Assembly: GCA_038249115.1 (NCBI GenBank)
Contig: JBBRWQ010000010.1
Coordinates: 1 to 54,042, forward strand
DNA from: UBA4719 sp038249115
GTDB lineage: Bacteria; Actinomycetota; Actinomycetes; Actinomycetales; Dermatophilaceae
DNA: 54,042 nucleotides
Reading direction: 5' to 3'
Part shown: piece after piece, positions 34,677 to 43,599 of the stretch
Numbering within the stretch: the first letter of the stretch is position 1
How the letters are laid out: every line of letters begins with the position of its first letter
The notes under the pieces: model-generated
What the model was told of the DNA's origin: nothing
The model's input: the letters and a program-made list of their open reading frames with translations, nothing else
Database searches by the model: none
Translations under genes and position numbers: made by a program

Positions 34677-36055
34677 GCACTGTCACCACCTTCCGCCCCC
34701 GCACCAGGCGCAACGTCGAGCTGATGTTGCTGCTGATGGCGGTCGGCATCGTGCTCGTCGCCTACCTCAACGTGGGCCTGGCGATCGACGGCGCCTTCCC
34801 GCCCGACCTGGTGAAGTACGGCTCCGGGTTGCTGGTTCTGGCCGTCGGCTTCCACCTGGTGCTCCGCTGGCGAGCCTCGTATGCCGACCCGCTGATGCTC
34901 CCGATCGCGACCCTGCTCAACGGGTTGGGCCTGGTCATGATCCACCGTCTGGACCTTGCCTACGGCCGCAGCGGAAGCCACCTCCTCGCCCCCAAGCAGC
35001 TGATGTGGAGCACGCTGGCCGTGCTCATCGCCGCGGGCGTCATGATCGTCCTGCGCGACCACAGGCACCTGCGCCGCTTCACGTTCACCGCGATGGCGCT
35101 AGGCCTCGGACTGCTCCTGCTGCCCCTGCTGCCGGTCATCGGACGCAACATCAACGGGTCGCGAATCTGGATCGGTGTCGGGCCCCTGTCGTTCCAGCCG
35201 GGCGAGGTCGCCAAGATCCTTTTGGCCATCTTCTTCGCCGGCTACCTCGTGCAGACCCGCGATGTCCTCTCTCTTGTCGGCCGCCGGTTCGTCGGGATCA
35301 GCCTTCCCCGGGGGCAGGACCTCGGACCCATCCTGATCGCCTGGCTGGCCAGCGTCGGGGTCCTGGTCTTCGAGAGGGACCTCGGCTCCTCCCTGATGTT
35401 CTTCGGTCTCTTCGTCGCAATGCTGTACGTCGCGACCGAACGCAGGTCATGGATCGCCATCGGCATGGTCCTGTTCTGCGCCGGGGCCTACGTCGCATAC
35501 CTCTTGTTCGGGCACGTCCAGATACGGGTCCTGCTCTGGCTGGATCCGTTCAGCGCCAAGGCACTTGCCGCCAGCGACCAGCTGGTCAAGGGGCTGATGG
35601 GAATGGCCAACGGCGGTCTCCTGGGCAGCGGGCTGGGACGAGGCCACCCCGAGCTCACCTACTTCCCCGAGAGCGACTTCATCATCCCCAGCTTCGGCGA
35701 GGAGATCGGTCTGATCGGTCTTTTCGCGCTGCTGTTGCTCTACGCGCTGATGATCGAGCGTGGTCTGCGCACCGCACTCGGTGTCCGCGACGGGTTCGGC
35801 AAGCTGCTGGCGTTCGGGCTGTCCTTCTCCATGGCGCTGCAGTGCTTCGTGGTCGTGGGAGGCGTGACGCGCGTCATTCCGCTGACCGGCCTGACCATGC
35901 CGTTCCTCTCGTACGGCGGCTCTTCGCTCTTGGCCAACTGGTCCCTCGTCGCGATTCTGCTCAGAATCAGCGACCAGGCCCGGCGCCCTCTCCCTGATGC
36001 CGAAGAGCTGGCCAACGCAGCGTCTGCCAACACCCAGGTGGTGACCTTGCGATGA
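34673..36055 (+). CDS. rodA: RodA/FtsW-type SEDS glycosyltransferase
   Basis: The ATG at 34673 overlaps the pstP stop and gives 460 residues with about ten membrane helices. SEDS marks include RIWIGVGPLSFQPGEVAKI near residue 165, ERDLGSSLMFFGLFV near 235, FPESDFIIPSFGEEIGLIG near 330, and the C-terminal GLTMPFLSYGGSSLLANWSLV near 415. The catalytic Asp lies in the large extracellular loop. It polymerises lipid II and works with the class B PBP encoded next. Stop and start with pbpA overlap by 4 bp. Confidence 0.95.
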   Translation: MSTVTTFRPRTRRNVELMLLLMAVGIVLVAYLNVGLAIDGAFPPDLVKYGSGLLVLAVGFHLVLRWRASYADPLMLPIATLLNGLGLVMIHRLDLAYGRSGSHLLAPKQLMWSTLAVLIAAGVMIVLRDHRHLRRFTFTAMALGLGLLLLPLLPVIGRNINGSRIWIGVGPLSFQPGEVAKILLAIFFAGYLVQTRDVLSLVGRRFVGISLPRGQDLGPILIAWLASVGVLVFERDLGSSLMFFGLFVAMLYVATERRSWIAIGMVLFCAGAYVAYLLFGHVQIRVLLWLDPFSAKALAASDQLVKGLMGMANGGLLGSGLGRGHPELTYFPESDFIIPSFGEEIGLIGLFALLLLYALMIERGLRTALGVRDGFGKLLAFGLSFSMALQCFVVVGGVTRVIPLTGLTMPFLSYGGSSLLANWSLVAILLRISDQARRPLPDAEELANAASANTQVVTLR

Positions 36056-37509
36056 ACGAGCCGATCCGCCGAGTGTCCCTGATCGTCGCCCTGCTCTTCT
36101 GCTCCCTGTTGATCTCCACGACCTGGATCCAGTTCGTCAGCGCCAAGGAGCTCGACAACCGTCCCGGCAACCGCCGGACCCTGCTCGACAGCTACTCCCG
36201 CGAGCGCGGCGCCATCCTGGTCGGCGGGTCCCGCATCGCCAGGTCCGTCCCGACCAAGGACGACCTGAAGTACATCCGCACCTACCCCGAAGGCAAGCTC
36301 TACTCCCAGGTCACCGGCTACTACTCCTTCACGTATGGCGCCGGCGGTGGCCTTGAAGGAGTCGAGGACGCGCTGCTGTCCGGGCAGTCCGACAAGCTGT
36401 TCTACCGGCGCGTGATCGACATGATGACCGGCAAGGTGCCCAGCGGCGCCAGCCTCGAGCTCACGATTGACGCCAAGGTCCAGAAAGCCGCGGACAAGGC
36501 CCTTGGCAACCAGCGCGGCGCCGTGGTTGCGCTGGACCCCAAGACAGGCGCGATCCTGGCGATGGTCAGCCATCCGCAGTACGACCCGACAAGCCTGTCG
36601 AGCCACAACCTCGACGCGGTGGCAGCCGCCTGGAAGGCCCTGAACGCCGACCCCGAACGCCCCATGGTCAACCGGGCGATCGCCGGCGACCTGTACCCGC
36701 CAGGCTCCACGTTCAAGCTGATCACCGCTGCGGCAGCCCTTTCCTCGGGGACGTTCACCGAACAGTCGCAGATCCCCGGCCCGGCGACCCTCGACCTGCC
36801 CCTGACGACCGACAACCTGCCCACGGATGACAAGAAACCCTGTGGCCCGGACAACAAGACGTCGCTGACGCACGCCCTCGAGATCTCCTGCAACACCGCA
36901 TTCGGCTGGCTGGGGCTACAGCTCGGCGGCGACGAACTGCGCGCGCAGGCAGCGAAGTTCGGCTTCGGCGATGCCCTTCGGGTGCCCATGCGCGTCACCC
37001 CGAGCACCGTCCCGGCAGAGCTCAACGCCCCCCAGACGGCCCAGTCCGCCATCGGTCAGTACGACGTCCGGGTGACTCCGCTCCAAATGGCCATGGTCAG
37101 CGCTGCGATCGCCAACAAGGGCATCGTGATGAGCCCCTATCTGATCCAGGACACCCTCAACAGCGATCTCGACATCATCGAACCGACCAAGCCGGAGCAG
37201 CTCTCCGTGGCGGTCACTCCCGACGTGGCGGCCGCTCTGACCCGGATGATGATCACCGTCGTCCAGTCAGGCACCGGAACCCGCGCGCAGATTCCCGGGA
37301 TCCAGGTCGCGGGCAAGACGGGCACCGCCCAGCACGCCGTCGGCAGCGCGCCGCACGCCTGGTTCACCGCGTTCGCACCCGCCGACAACCCGAGGATCGC
37401 GGTCGCCGTGGTCGTTGAAGATGGCGGGAACGCCGGCAGCGAGGCGTTCGGTGGCGCGGTCGCCGGACCGATCGCGCGCCGGGTCATCGAGGCGGTGCTG
37501 AACCCGTGA
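36052..37509 (+). CDS. pbpA: PbpA: class B penicillin-binding protein
   Basis: The 485-residue protein has one N-terminal anchor (IVALLFCSLLISTTWIQF), a pedestal region (residues 30-150 with SYSRERGAILVGG) and the transpeptidase domain: PPGSTFKLITA (SxxK serine near 223), ISCNTAFG (SxN near 284) and VAGKTGTAQH (KTG near 425). It crosslinks peptidoglycan stems as partner of RodA. In mycobacteria the orthologue is phosphorylated by PknB. The GTG start of pknA overlaps its stop by 4 bp. Confidence 0.95.
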   Translation: MNEPIRRVSLIVALLFCSLLISTTWIQFVSAKELDNRPGNRRTLLDSYSRERGAILVGGSRIARSVPTKDDLKYIRTYPEGKLYSQVTGYYSFTYGAGGGLEGVEDALLSGQSDKLFYRRVIDMMTGKVPSGASLELTIDAKVQKAADKALGNQRGAVVALDPKTGAILAMVSHPQYDPTSLSSHNLDAVAAAWKALNADPERPMVNRAIAGDLYPPGSTFKLITAAAALSSGTFTEQSQIPGPATLDLPLTTDNLPTDDKKPCGPDNKTSLTHALEISCNTAFGWLGLQLGGDELRAQAAKFGFGDALRVPMRVTPSTVPAELNAPQTAQSAIGQYDVRVTPLQMAMVSAAIANKGIVMSPYLIQDTLNSDLDIIEPTKPEQLSVAVTPDVAAALTRMMITVVQSGTGTRAQIPGIQVAGKTGTAQHAVGSAPHAWFTAFAPADNPRIAVAVVVEDGGNAGSEAFGGAVAGPIARRVIEAVLNP

Positions 37510-38729
37510 CCCCGACCGAGGGAACCACCCTGAGCAGCCGCTACACCTTGACCAGGCGCATCGCGGTCGGCGGCATGGGCCAGGTCTGGGAGGCCATCGA
37601 CACCGTCCTGGGACGCACCGTCGCGGTCAAGCTGTTGCACCGGGCCCTGAGCCAGGAAGGCGACTTCGCCGATCGTTTCCGGGCCGAGGCGCGGCATGCG
37701 GCTTCGTTGCACCACCCCAATATCGCCACAGTGTTCGACTACGGCGAGGACGAGGGCACGGCATACCTCGTCATGGAGTCGGTTCCTGGCCAGCCGCTGA
37801 GTCAGATCATCGCCGAGCGGGCACCGTTGTCAGCGCCGGAGACCGCCGCGATCCTGGCCCAGGCCGCCGCCGCGCTGCAAGCGGCCCACCAAGGTGGGGT
37901 CATTCACCGGGACGTCAAGCCGGCCAACATCCTGATCACCCCCGACGGCGTCGCCAAGCTCACCGACTTCGGCATCTCCCGAGCCATCGGCGCAGCACCG
38001 ATGACCCAGACCGGCCAGGTCCTCGGAACCGCCCAGTACCTCTCTCCCGAGCAAGCCCTGGGCCAGAGTGCCACCGCCGCCAGCGACATCTACTCCCTCG
38101 GCGTCGTCGGCTACGAGATGCTCACCGGCGCGCGGCCCTTCGACGCCGGCACCGCCGTCGCCACGGCCCTCGCCCACGTCAACCAGCCGCCACCCGCACT
38201 GCCCGAGAGCATCCCCGCCGGACTCCGCGACGTGATCACCGCCGCACTGGCCAAGGCCCCCGCCGACCGTCCCGCGAGCGCCGCGGCCGTGAGTCGAGCG
38301 CTGCGTATGCCGAGTGCCGCCCTCAGCTCCGAAGCGGAAGCCCCGCCCACCGCACCCACACGCACTGCCGTGCCACCCAAACCTGCCTCTGCGTCGACGC
38401 CAACCCGGGCAATGCCGGCGCTGACCCAGGTGATGCTCGCTCAGACCATGCCCGCCGAACCAGGTGATAGCCCGGATCCACGATCTCGACGCCGTCCGGC
38501 CCGGTTGCTCGGTGCCATCGTCGTGGCCGTCATGCTCGGGGCTCTGGGCATTTTCGCCCTTGTCGGCGGCGATGCCGGCACCAACACTCCCGAAAACACG
38601 ACCAGCACGACTGCGACTCCAGCGCCGACAGCCTCTGCTAATACTGTGGTTGCGTCTCCGACCACGTCATCCCTGCCTAGCAAGCCCCCTCCGGGCAAGG
38701 GCAACGACAAGAAGAAGGGCAAGCCGTGA
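37506..38729 (+). CDS. pknA: PknA: Hanks-type Ser/Thr protein kinase
   Basis: A 407-residue protein starting with GTG inside the pbpA stop. The kinase domain covers about 12-270: IAVGGMGQVWEA glycine loop, VAVKLL Lys near 43, VIHRDVKPANILI catalytic loop, LTDFGISRAIG and GTAQYLSPEQALGQ. A Pro/Ala/Thr-rich linker, one membrane helix (about 335-355) and a short external tail rich in Thr, Ser, Pro and Lys follow, with no PASTA repeats. It phosphorylates division and wall proteins and is activated together with PknB. Confidence 0.95.
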   Translation: MTPTEGTTLSSRYTLTRRIAVGGMGQVWEAIDTVLGRTVAVKLLHRALSQEGDFADRFRAEARHAASLHHPNIATVFDYGEDEGTAYLVMESVPGQPLSQIIAERAPLSAPETAAILAQAAAALQAAHQGGVIHRDVKPANILITPDGVAKLTDFGISRAIGAAPMTQTGQVLGTAQYLSPEQALGQSATAASDIYSLGVVGYEMLTGARPFDAGTAVATALAHVNQPPPALPESIPAGLRDVITAALAKAPADRPASAAAVSRALRMPSAALSSEAEAPPTAPTRTAVPPKPASASTPTRAMPALTQVMLAQTMPAEPGDSPDPRSRRRPARLLGAIVVAVMLGALGIFALVGGDAGTNTPENTTSTTATPAPTASANTVVASPTTSSLPSKPPPGKGNDKKKGKP

Positions 38730-40585
38730 ACGGCACACCTCGTCTGTTGGGCGGGCGATACCAGGTCGGCGAGCTCATCGGTCGAGGCGGAATGGCCGAG
38801 GTCCACGCCGGTCATGACACCAGGCTCGGCCGCACCGTGGCCATCAAGGTGCTCCGCTCCGACCTGGCCCGCGACCCGACCTTCCTGTCCCGGTTCCGGC
38901 GTGAGGCTCAGTCGGCCGCGGGGTTGAACCACCCTTCCATCGTCGCGGTCTACGACTCTGGCGAGGACCAGGACACGGACGCCAACGGCGCCACCGTTGC
39001 CCTGCCCTACATCGTGATGGAGTACGTCGAGGGCCATACCTTGCGCGAGGTCCTCACCGAAGAGCCGATCATGGACCCCGCCGATGCGGCCAGGGTCACC
39101 GAGGGCGTCCTGGATGCGCTGTCGTACAGCCACCGCATGGGTATCGTGCACCGCGACATCAAGCCGGGCAACGTCATGGTGACGCCGGCAGGCGCCATCA
39201 AGGTGATGGACTTCGGGATCGCCCGCGCCATTGCCGACTCCGCTGCCACGATGACCCAGACTCAGTCCGTCATCGGCACGGCTCAGTACCTCTCTCCCGA
39301 GCAGGCCCAAGGCCAACAGGTCGATGCCCGTTCAGACCTGTACTCCACCGGATGCCTGCTCTATGAGCTGCTCACCGGTCGTACGCCGTTCGTCGGGGAC
39401 TCACCCGTGTCCATCGCCTACCAACATGTGGGTCAGCCGCCGAAGCCCCCGTCGGTGCACCAGCCCGGCCTCAGCCCCGAGATGGACGCCGTGGTGCTCC
39501 ATGCCCTGGCCAAGGACCGTGACGCGCGGTACCAGGATGCAGGGCAGTTTCGCTCCGACCTGGCCGCCGCCCGCACCGGCCGTCCGATCAGCACCGCTGC
39601 TCGAGGGACGGCTGCAGGTGCAGCGCTCGGCGCATCCGCACTGACAGCCGGTGAAGTCATGGGCAGTGGCGCCGGGCTGGGCAGTGATCCGACCATGGCA
39701 ATGTCATCTCCCGACGCCACTCAGGTCGTCAGGTCACGGAGCTCGGAGCGGCACAACGGCGAGCGGCACAACACTGCGACCTTGCCGGCCATCGGCCGCG
39801 ACCCCGCAGAACTGCCCCGCAAACGTCACGCCGCCACCTACGTCCTGCTCGCAATGGCCGTCATCGCCGCCCTCGTGCTGGTGTTCATAGCCGGGAAGGC
39901 ACTGTTTGCGGGTGACACGGCGGCACCCAAGTTTGCCATCCCTGCCGTGACCAAGCTGACCCAGCCCCAGGCAGAGGCGCTGCTGACCGCCAAGGGCTTC
40001 AAACCCGTCGCCACCCCGGCCACGAACTCGGCTCCGAAGGGCGAGGTCGTCGATCAGAACCCCAAAGCCGGCGCGCTCTTCCCGGCAAACACCACCGTCA
40101 CGATCACGGTGTCCAGCGGCCCGGGCGAGGCGACCGTGCCGGACGTCCGTGGCTACAACGAGGGCTCGGCAAAGACCACGATCGAGGCCAATGACCTGAC
40201 CGTCGGCAAGGTGCAGCCCGTCGATGACGCCACCGTCGACAAGGGGCTGGTCATCGAGACCGTGCCCAAGGCGGGCGAGACCGTGCCTGCCGGGTCGGCG
40301 GTCATCCTCAAAGTGGCCAGCGGCAAGGTCAAGGTGCCCGATGTCGTGGGGCTTGACCGCGGCGCGGCAACCCAGGCTTTGACCGATGCTCACGTGAAGT
40401 ACAAGACCAACTTCGAGAACAGCGACCAGCCTGAAGGCACCGTGTTGACCCAGACACACAGCAAGGAGGTCGTCGACGTCGGCACCGTGATCGTCCTGGT
40501 GATCGCACAGGCGCCTGCGCCGACTCCCACGACAGCGGCCACCACCGCCCCGGCAACGACAGGTCCGCCCACGACCGCTCCCTGA
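38726..40585 (+). CDS. pknB: PknB: Ser/Thr protein kinase with three PASTA repeats
   Basis: A 619-residue protein. The kinase domain (about 11-275) has LIGRGGMAEVHA, VAIKVLR, IVHRDIKPGNVM, MDFGIARAI, and activation-loop threonines in TMTQTQSVIGTAQYL. A linker with ERHNGERHN lies before the single membrane helix (about 372-393). Outside are three PASTA domains (about 400-470, 472-535, 537-597; each opens IPAV, VPDV or VPDV and ends with a VTI/VIL strand), then a Thr/Pro tail. PASTA binds muropeptides or lipid II and drives dimerisation. A domain count of three is fewer than the four usual in mycobacteria. Confidence 0.96.
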   Translation: MNGTPRLLGGRYQVGELIGRGGMAEVHAGHDTRLGRTVAIKVLRSDLARDPTFLSRFRREAQSAAGLNHPSIVAVYDSGEDQDTDANGATVALPYIVMEYVEGHTLREVLTEEPIMDPADAARVTEGVLDALSYSHRMGIVHRDIKPGNVMVTPAGAIKVMDFGIARAIADSAATMTQTQSVIGTAQYLSPEQAQGQQVDARSDLYSTGCLLYELLTGRTPFVGDSPVSIAYQHVGQPPKPPSVHQPGLSPEMDAVVLHALAKDRDARYQDAGQFRSDLAAARTGRPISTAARGTAAGAALGASALTAGEVMGSGAGLGSDPTMAMSSPDATQVVRSRSSERHNGERHNTATLPAIGRDPAELPRKRHAATYVLLAMAVIAALVLVFIAGKALFAGDTAAPKFAIPAVTKLTQPQAEALLTAKGFKPVATPATNSAPKGEVVDQNPKAGALFPANTTVTITVSSGPGEATVPDVRGYNEGSAKTTIEANDLTVGKVQPVDDATVDKGLVIETVPKAGETVPAGSAVILKVASGKVKVPDVVGLDRGAATQALTDAHVKYKTNFENSDQPEGTVLTQTHSKEVVDVGTVIVLVIAQAPAPTPTTAATTAPATTGPPTTAP

Positions 40586-40604
40586 GGATGAGTCCGGTTG
40601 CCCG

Positions 40605-40661
40605 GTGAAGTCGCAAACTGCTGTCTCCAGGGCCCCGAAGCAGCGATTCTTGCGACTTCAC
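40605..40661. terminator. 12-bp inverted repeat between convergent operons
   Basis: GTGAAGTCGCAA (40605-40616) pairs perfectly with TTGCGACTTCAC (40650-40661); an inner CTGCT/AGCAG pairing can extend the stem. It sits 20 bp after the pknB stop and 37 bp before the end of the opposing gene, in place to stop transcription from both sides. Confidence 0.7.
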
Positions 40662-40697
40662 GGGTCGGGTGAGCCTGGTCGGGACAGACTGACCGGG

Positions 40698-41402
40698 TCA
40701 GGCGGTGGCGACGATCCGGGCCACCCCGGCTGCATCGTGGACCAGGGGGCTGAGGCCTGCCGACCGGCCCACGGCATCGGGTGAGCCGCAGGCCTGTAGC
40801 CAGTTGGCCAGCAACCGGTGGCCACCCTGGGTCAGCACGCTCTCGGGGTGGAACTGCACCCCCTGCAGCGGCAGCTCGCGGTGGCGAACCGCCATGATCA
40901 CGCCTGACTCGGTATGCGCCGACACGATCAGCTCGTCGGTCACGGTGGTCGGGTCGATGGTCAGCGAGTGATATCGGGTGGCGATGAACGGCGACGGCAA
41001 CCCGTGAAGCACTCCGGTGCCGTCGTGATGTACCAACGAGGTCTTCCCGTGCAGCAGCTCGGGGGCCCTGTTGACCGTGGCGCCGAAGACCACGCCAAGC
41101 GCCTGATGACCCAGGCACACGCCGAGCATGGGCTGCCGGCGTTCGGCACAGGCCGAGATCATTGCCATCGAGACACCGGCATCCTGAGGGGTGCCAGGAC
41201 CCGGTGACACCAGCACTCCGTCGAACCCGGTGCCGTCGGCCGGCGAGACAGCGTCGTTGCGGACAACCTCGCACTCAGCGCCCAGCTGTTGCAGGTAGCC
41301 CACGATGGTGAACACAAAGCTGTCGTAGTTGTCGACGACCAGTATGCGAGGGCTGCCGGAGCCCTTCTGAGTCGCAGCGGGGCTCATCTCGGAGACCGTC
41401 AT
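40698..41402 (-). CDS. Glutamine amidotransferase, component II of aminodeoxychorismate/anthranilate synthase
   Basis: The ATG at 41400-41402 overlaps the stop of the small membrane protein gene; 234 residues. Class I amidotransferase motifs are ILVVDNYDSFVFT near residue 20, VLVSPGPGTPQDAG near 60, the nucleophile in GVCLGHQALG near 92, and GVQFHPESVLT near 183 (His and Glu of the triad). It passes ammonia from glutamine to chorismate-using component I. The position in the pknB-sortase neighbourhood is typical of the PabA-like actinobacterial copy; TrpG function cannot be excluded. Confidence 0.9.
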   Translation of the reverse strand: MTVSEMSPAATQKGSGSPRILVVDNYDSFVFTIVGYLQQLGAECEVVRNDAVSPADGTGFDGVLVSPGPGTPQDAGVSMAMISACAERRQPMLGVCLGHQALGVVFGATVNRAPELLHGKTSLVHHDGTGVLHGLPSPFIATRYHSLTIDPTTVTDELIVSAHTESGVIMAVRHRELPLQGVQFHPESVLTQGGHRLLANWLQACGSPDAVGRSAGLSPLVHDAAGVARIVATA

Positions 41403-41608
41403 GTGACGGAGGCGGTGGGCTCGGGCGACTGCAGGCCCGGGGACTGCGGCCCGGTCTGGACCGCGTTGTCGTTGAACGGCATCAGCGGGGCGATCGCGGG
41501 GAACAGCCACAGGAAACACGCGACGACCGCGCCGGCGACAAGGATCAGCGACTGGAGCGCCTTGACCGGCCACGGGCCCGGGAGCAGATGCCACAACGGG
41601 CCATACAT
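41399..41608 (-). CDS. Small membrane protein of the sortase operon
   Basis: A 69-residue product with one membrane helix (about 17-38: LQSLILVAGAVVACFLWLFPAI) and a Pro/Ser/Thr tail. It starts 1 bp after the sortase stop and ends inside the start of the amidotransferase gene, so it is translated as part of that operon. Family unknown; similar short proteins occupy this place in related genomes. Confidence 0.65.
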   Translation of the reverse strand: MYGPLWHLLPGPWPVKALQSLILVAGAVVACFLWLFPAIAPLMPFNDNAVQTGPQSPGLQSPEPTASVT

Positions 41609-41609
41609 C

Positions 41610-42356
41610 TCAGGACGCCCCTCTCGGGACGACCATCAGGGACGCCGGCAGACCTTCTGCCCTCGGGATGATCTCCACGAGCTTGGAGAACACGATGTAG
41701 CGTTTGGCGGCGCTGAACTTGGGGTGGCAGGCGGTCATCGTCATCCAGGCCTCGGTTGGCTTTTTCCCTGGATGTTGCGGCACGGGGGCGATCACCTCGA
41801 CCTGGTCCGGAGTGACGATCACGTGCCTTTGCACGGCATACACGATGTATTGAGCCTTGGTCTCGACGACGATGATGTCGCCCTTCCGGAGCTTGTCGAT
41901 GTCGCCATAGGGCTTTCCGTACGTCGTGCGGTGGCCGGCCGTGGCGAAGTTGCCGACCATCCCCGGCGTTGCCGTCCCGACGTAGTGTCCGACGCCCTTG
42001 CCCAGCATGTCGTGCTCGGTGCCCTCAATCAGCGGCCGCGCAAAGTCGGCACCGAAGCGCGGGATCCGCACGATCGCGAACGGTTTCCCCAGCCGCACGG
42101 CGATGGGCGACGCCGTAGGAGTGGGCGACGCCGTAGGAGTGGGCGACGGAGTAGGAGTGGGCGACGGAGTCGGGTTCGGTATCACGACGTCGTCATGTAG
42201 GAACCCGCGCTCGAGAGTCTGGACTTCGGCGGCCTGTTCGCGATTGGCGGTCACGTCGGTCCACCACAGCTGCCATGCCACGAAGAGCAACGTCAACAGC
42301 CCGACGGTGATCAGCAGCTCGCCGACCATGCCGACCACCCAACGCAGCACCTTCAT
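41610..42356 (-). CDS. Class E sortase
   Basis: The ATG at 42354-42356 (MKVLRWVVGMVGELL) gives 248 residues. One N-terminal membrane helix (about 8-30), then a linker NPTPSPTPTPSPTPT built from an 18-bp repeat, then the sortase barrel: FAIVRIPRFGADF, GVGHYVGTATPGMVGNFATAGHRTTYG (catalytic His), TMTACHPKFSA (catalytic Cys; Ala where Thr is common) and KRYIVFSKL (Arg). Class E enzymes attach proteins with LAxTG-like signals to the wall. No substrate with such a signal is seen in the window. Confidence 0.92.
   Translation of the reverse strand: MKVLRWVVGMVGELLITVGLLTLLFVAWQLWWTDVTANREQAAEVQTLERGFLHDDVVIPNPTPSPTPTPSPTPTASPTPTASPIAVRLGKPFAIVRIPRFGADFARPLIEGTEHDMLGKGVGHYVGTATPGMVGNFATAGHRTTYGKPYGDIDKLRKGDIIVVETKAQYIVYAVQRHVIVTPDQVEVIAPVPQHPGKKPTEAWMTMTACHPKFSAAKRYIVFSKLVEIIPRAEGLPASLMVVPRGAS
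42103..42174 (-). repeat. Four 18-bp tandem repeats in the sortase linker
   Basis: Units begin at 42103, 42121, 42139 and 42157 (GTGGGCGACGCCGTAGGA and close variants). Each encodes about six Pro/Thr/Ser/Ala residues of the spacer between membrane and catalytic barrel; copy-number change would alter spacer length without a frameshift. Confidence 0.9.
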
Positions 42357-42366
42357 CGTGGACCTC

Positions 42367-43131
42367 TCATCCCTGGCTCTTCGCATGGACAAGACTCAGG
42401 CTTCCTGCGTATGCCGGAAACGTCGCCTCGTCCTTGCTGGTCACGTCGAAACCGAGCCCGAGCAGGTCGGCGTACTGCCGGTAGATCGCGACCTGACTGC
42501 TCTTGTCCAAAGCATCCTGCATGGCTGCCGGGTCACCAATCGCCTGTATGACGTAGGGCGGCGAATAAACCCGACCCTGCAGGATCAACGTGTTGCCGAC
42601 GCACCGAACAGCACTGGTCGAGATGACGCGCTGGTCCTGCAACATCATCGCCTCGGCGCCCCCAGCCCACAGCGCGTTCACGACAGCCTGGACGTCCTGC
42701 TGGTGTACGACGATGTCGTTGGCCGTGTAGCCGTCGGGCAGGCCCGCAGCCGTGCGTTTGGCATCGTTCAGCGTCACCGACACAGCCGGTCCGGTCACGC
42801 TCTGGGTACCCACGGCCGGCGCCAGCACCTCGGCCTGAGCGCGCAACCGGGCCACCTCGGCGTCGCCCGGGGCGGCCTGCTGCGTCAAGGAGTCGACCTG
42901 GTACCGCAGTTGCTGGACCGCCGCCATCCGCTCGCGGACCGCACGGTCCTGGGCTCGGACCACGTCGACCAGGTCGTAGCGTCCGGCCGAGCGAAGGTCG
43001 GTGCCCTGGGAAGTGTGCGCGCTGGTCGCGAACATCAGCCCGGCGCCCGCTGCGACGAGCGGCACGATGGCCGCCCAACCGGTCAGGCGTCGGCGTCGGC
43101 GGGCTCCACCGTTGCGGTGTGGTGTCGACAA
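42367..43131 (-). CDS. DUF881 family protein
   Basis: The TTG start at 43129-43131 has AGGAGG six bases before it; 254 residues. A basic N-terminus leads to one membrane helix (about 17-36), a coiled coil (about 55-95: VRERMAAVQQLRYQVDSLTQQ) and the DUF881 domain (about 105-245) with VTGPAVSVTLNDA, NDIVVHQQDVQAVVNALWAGGAEAM and GNTLILQGRVYSPPYVIQAIGD. The family occurs near division and sporulation genes, but its role is unknown. It ends 10 bp before the sortase start. Confidence 0.87.
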   Translation of the reverse strand: MSTPHRNGGARRRRRLTGWAAIVPLVAAGAGLMFATSAHTSQGTDLRSAGRYDLVDVVRAQDRAVRERMAAVQQLRYQVDSLTQQAAPGDAEVARLRAQAEVLAPAVGTQSVTGPAVSVTLNDAKRTAAGLPDGYTANDIVVHQQDVQAVVNALWAGGAEAMMLQDQRVISTSAVRCVGNTLILQGRVYSPPYVIQAIGDPAAMQDALDKSSQVAIYRQYADLLGLGFDVTSKDEATFPAYAGSLSLVHAKSQG

Positions 43132-43224
43132 GGGGCCTCCTGCTCTACGACTCGGGTTGTGGTGCCTCTACGCTAGGGCAAACACCTGTCGCACGATGAA
43201 CGAACCAACGAAGGAGCAACTCCA

Positions 43225-43476
43225 GTGCCTGAGTCGAAGGGACGCGCCAAGCCGGCGTACACCCCCCCAGTCAAGCGCAATGTCAAAGCGACCATGGCCA
43301 ACCCGCCGTGGTTCATGCCTGTGATGCTCGGCCTGATGCTCGTGGGCCTGTTCTGGGTCGTGACCTTCTATGTCACCGCGACGGACTTCCCGATCCCGAA
43401 TATTGGCTACTGGAACCTGATCATCGGCTTCAGCCTGATGATCTCCGGCTTCATGATGACCACGCGCTGGCGCTGA
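43225..43476 (+). CDS. crgA: Cell division protein CrgA
   Basis: The GTG at 43225 follows AAGGAG. The 83-residue product has an N-terminal polar part (PESKGRAKPAYTPPVKRNVKAT), NPPWFMPVMLGLMLVGLFWVV as helix 1, TATDFPIPNIGYWNLIIGF leading to helix 2 and ends TTRWR. This matches CrgA in length and motifs. CrgA binds FtsZ, FtsQ and FtsI at the division site. It is divergent from the DUF881-sortase operon. Confidence 0.93.
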   Translation: MPESKGRAKPAYTPPVKRNVKATMANPPWFMPVMLGLMLVGLFWVVTFYVTATDFPIPNIGYWNLIIGFSLMISGFMMTTRWR

Positions 43477-43520
43477 GCCACCACTACGACCCGCCTGCCG
43501 CTCACAGCTCCGATCACCCG

Positions 43521-43552
43521 TTGTCCACAGGTGTTATCCCCAATGGGGATAA
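43521..43552. promoter_or_regulatory. Cluster of DnaA-box-like sites
   Basis: TTGTCCACA (43521-43529) is the actinobacterial DnaA-box consensus. TTATCCCCA (43534-43542) and its inverted copy TGGGGATAA (43544-43552) differ from the general box TTATCCACA by one base each and form a perfect 9-bp dyad around one A. The three lie between the convergent crgA and rhomboid genes. The dyad could instead be a terminator for either gene. Confidence 0.55.
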
Positions 43553-43599
43553 ATGACAACGGTGTAATCCAGATGAACCCCAGTTGAACTGGAAAAACT

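Noticed and set aside
34648..35997. 449-codon frame over rodA
   Set aside because: Shadow of rodA with no membrane pattern or conserved motif; rodA is certain.
42103..42174. CRISPR-like array
   Set aside because: The units are contiguous and in frame within the sortase gene; there are no spacers and no cas genes.
43521..43552. Replication origin
   Set aside because: Only three box-like sites, no AT-rich region, and no dnaA or dnaN nearby.
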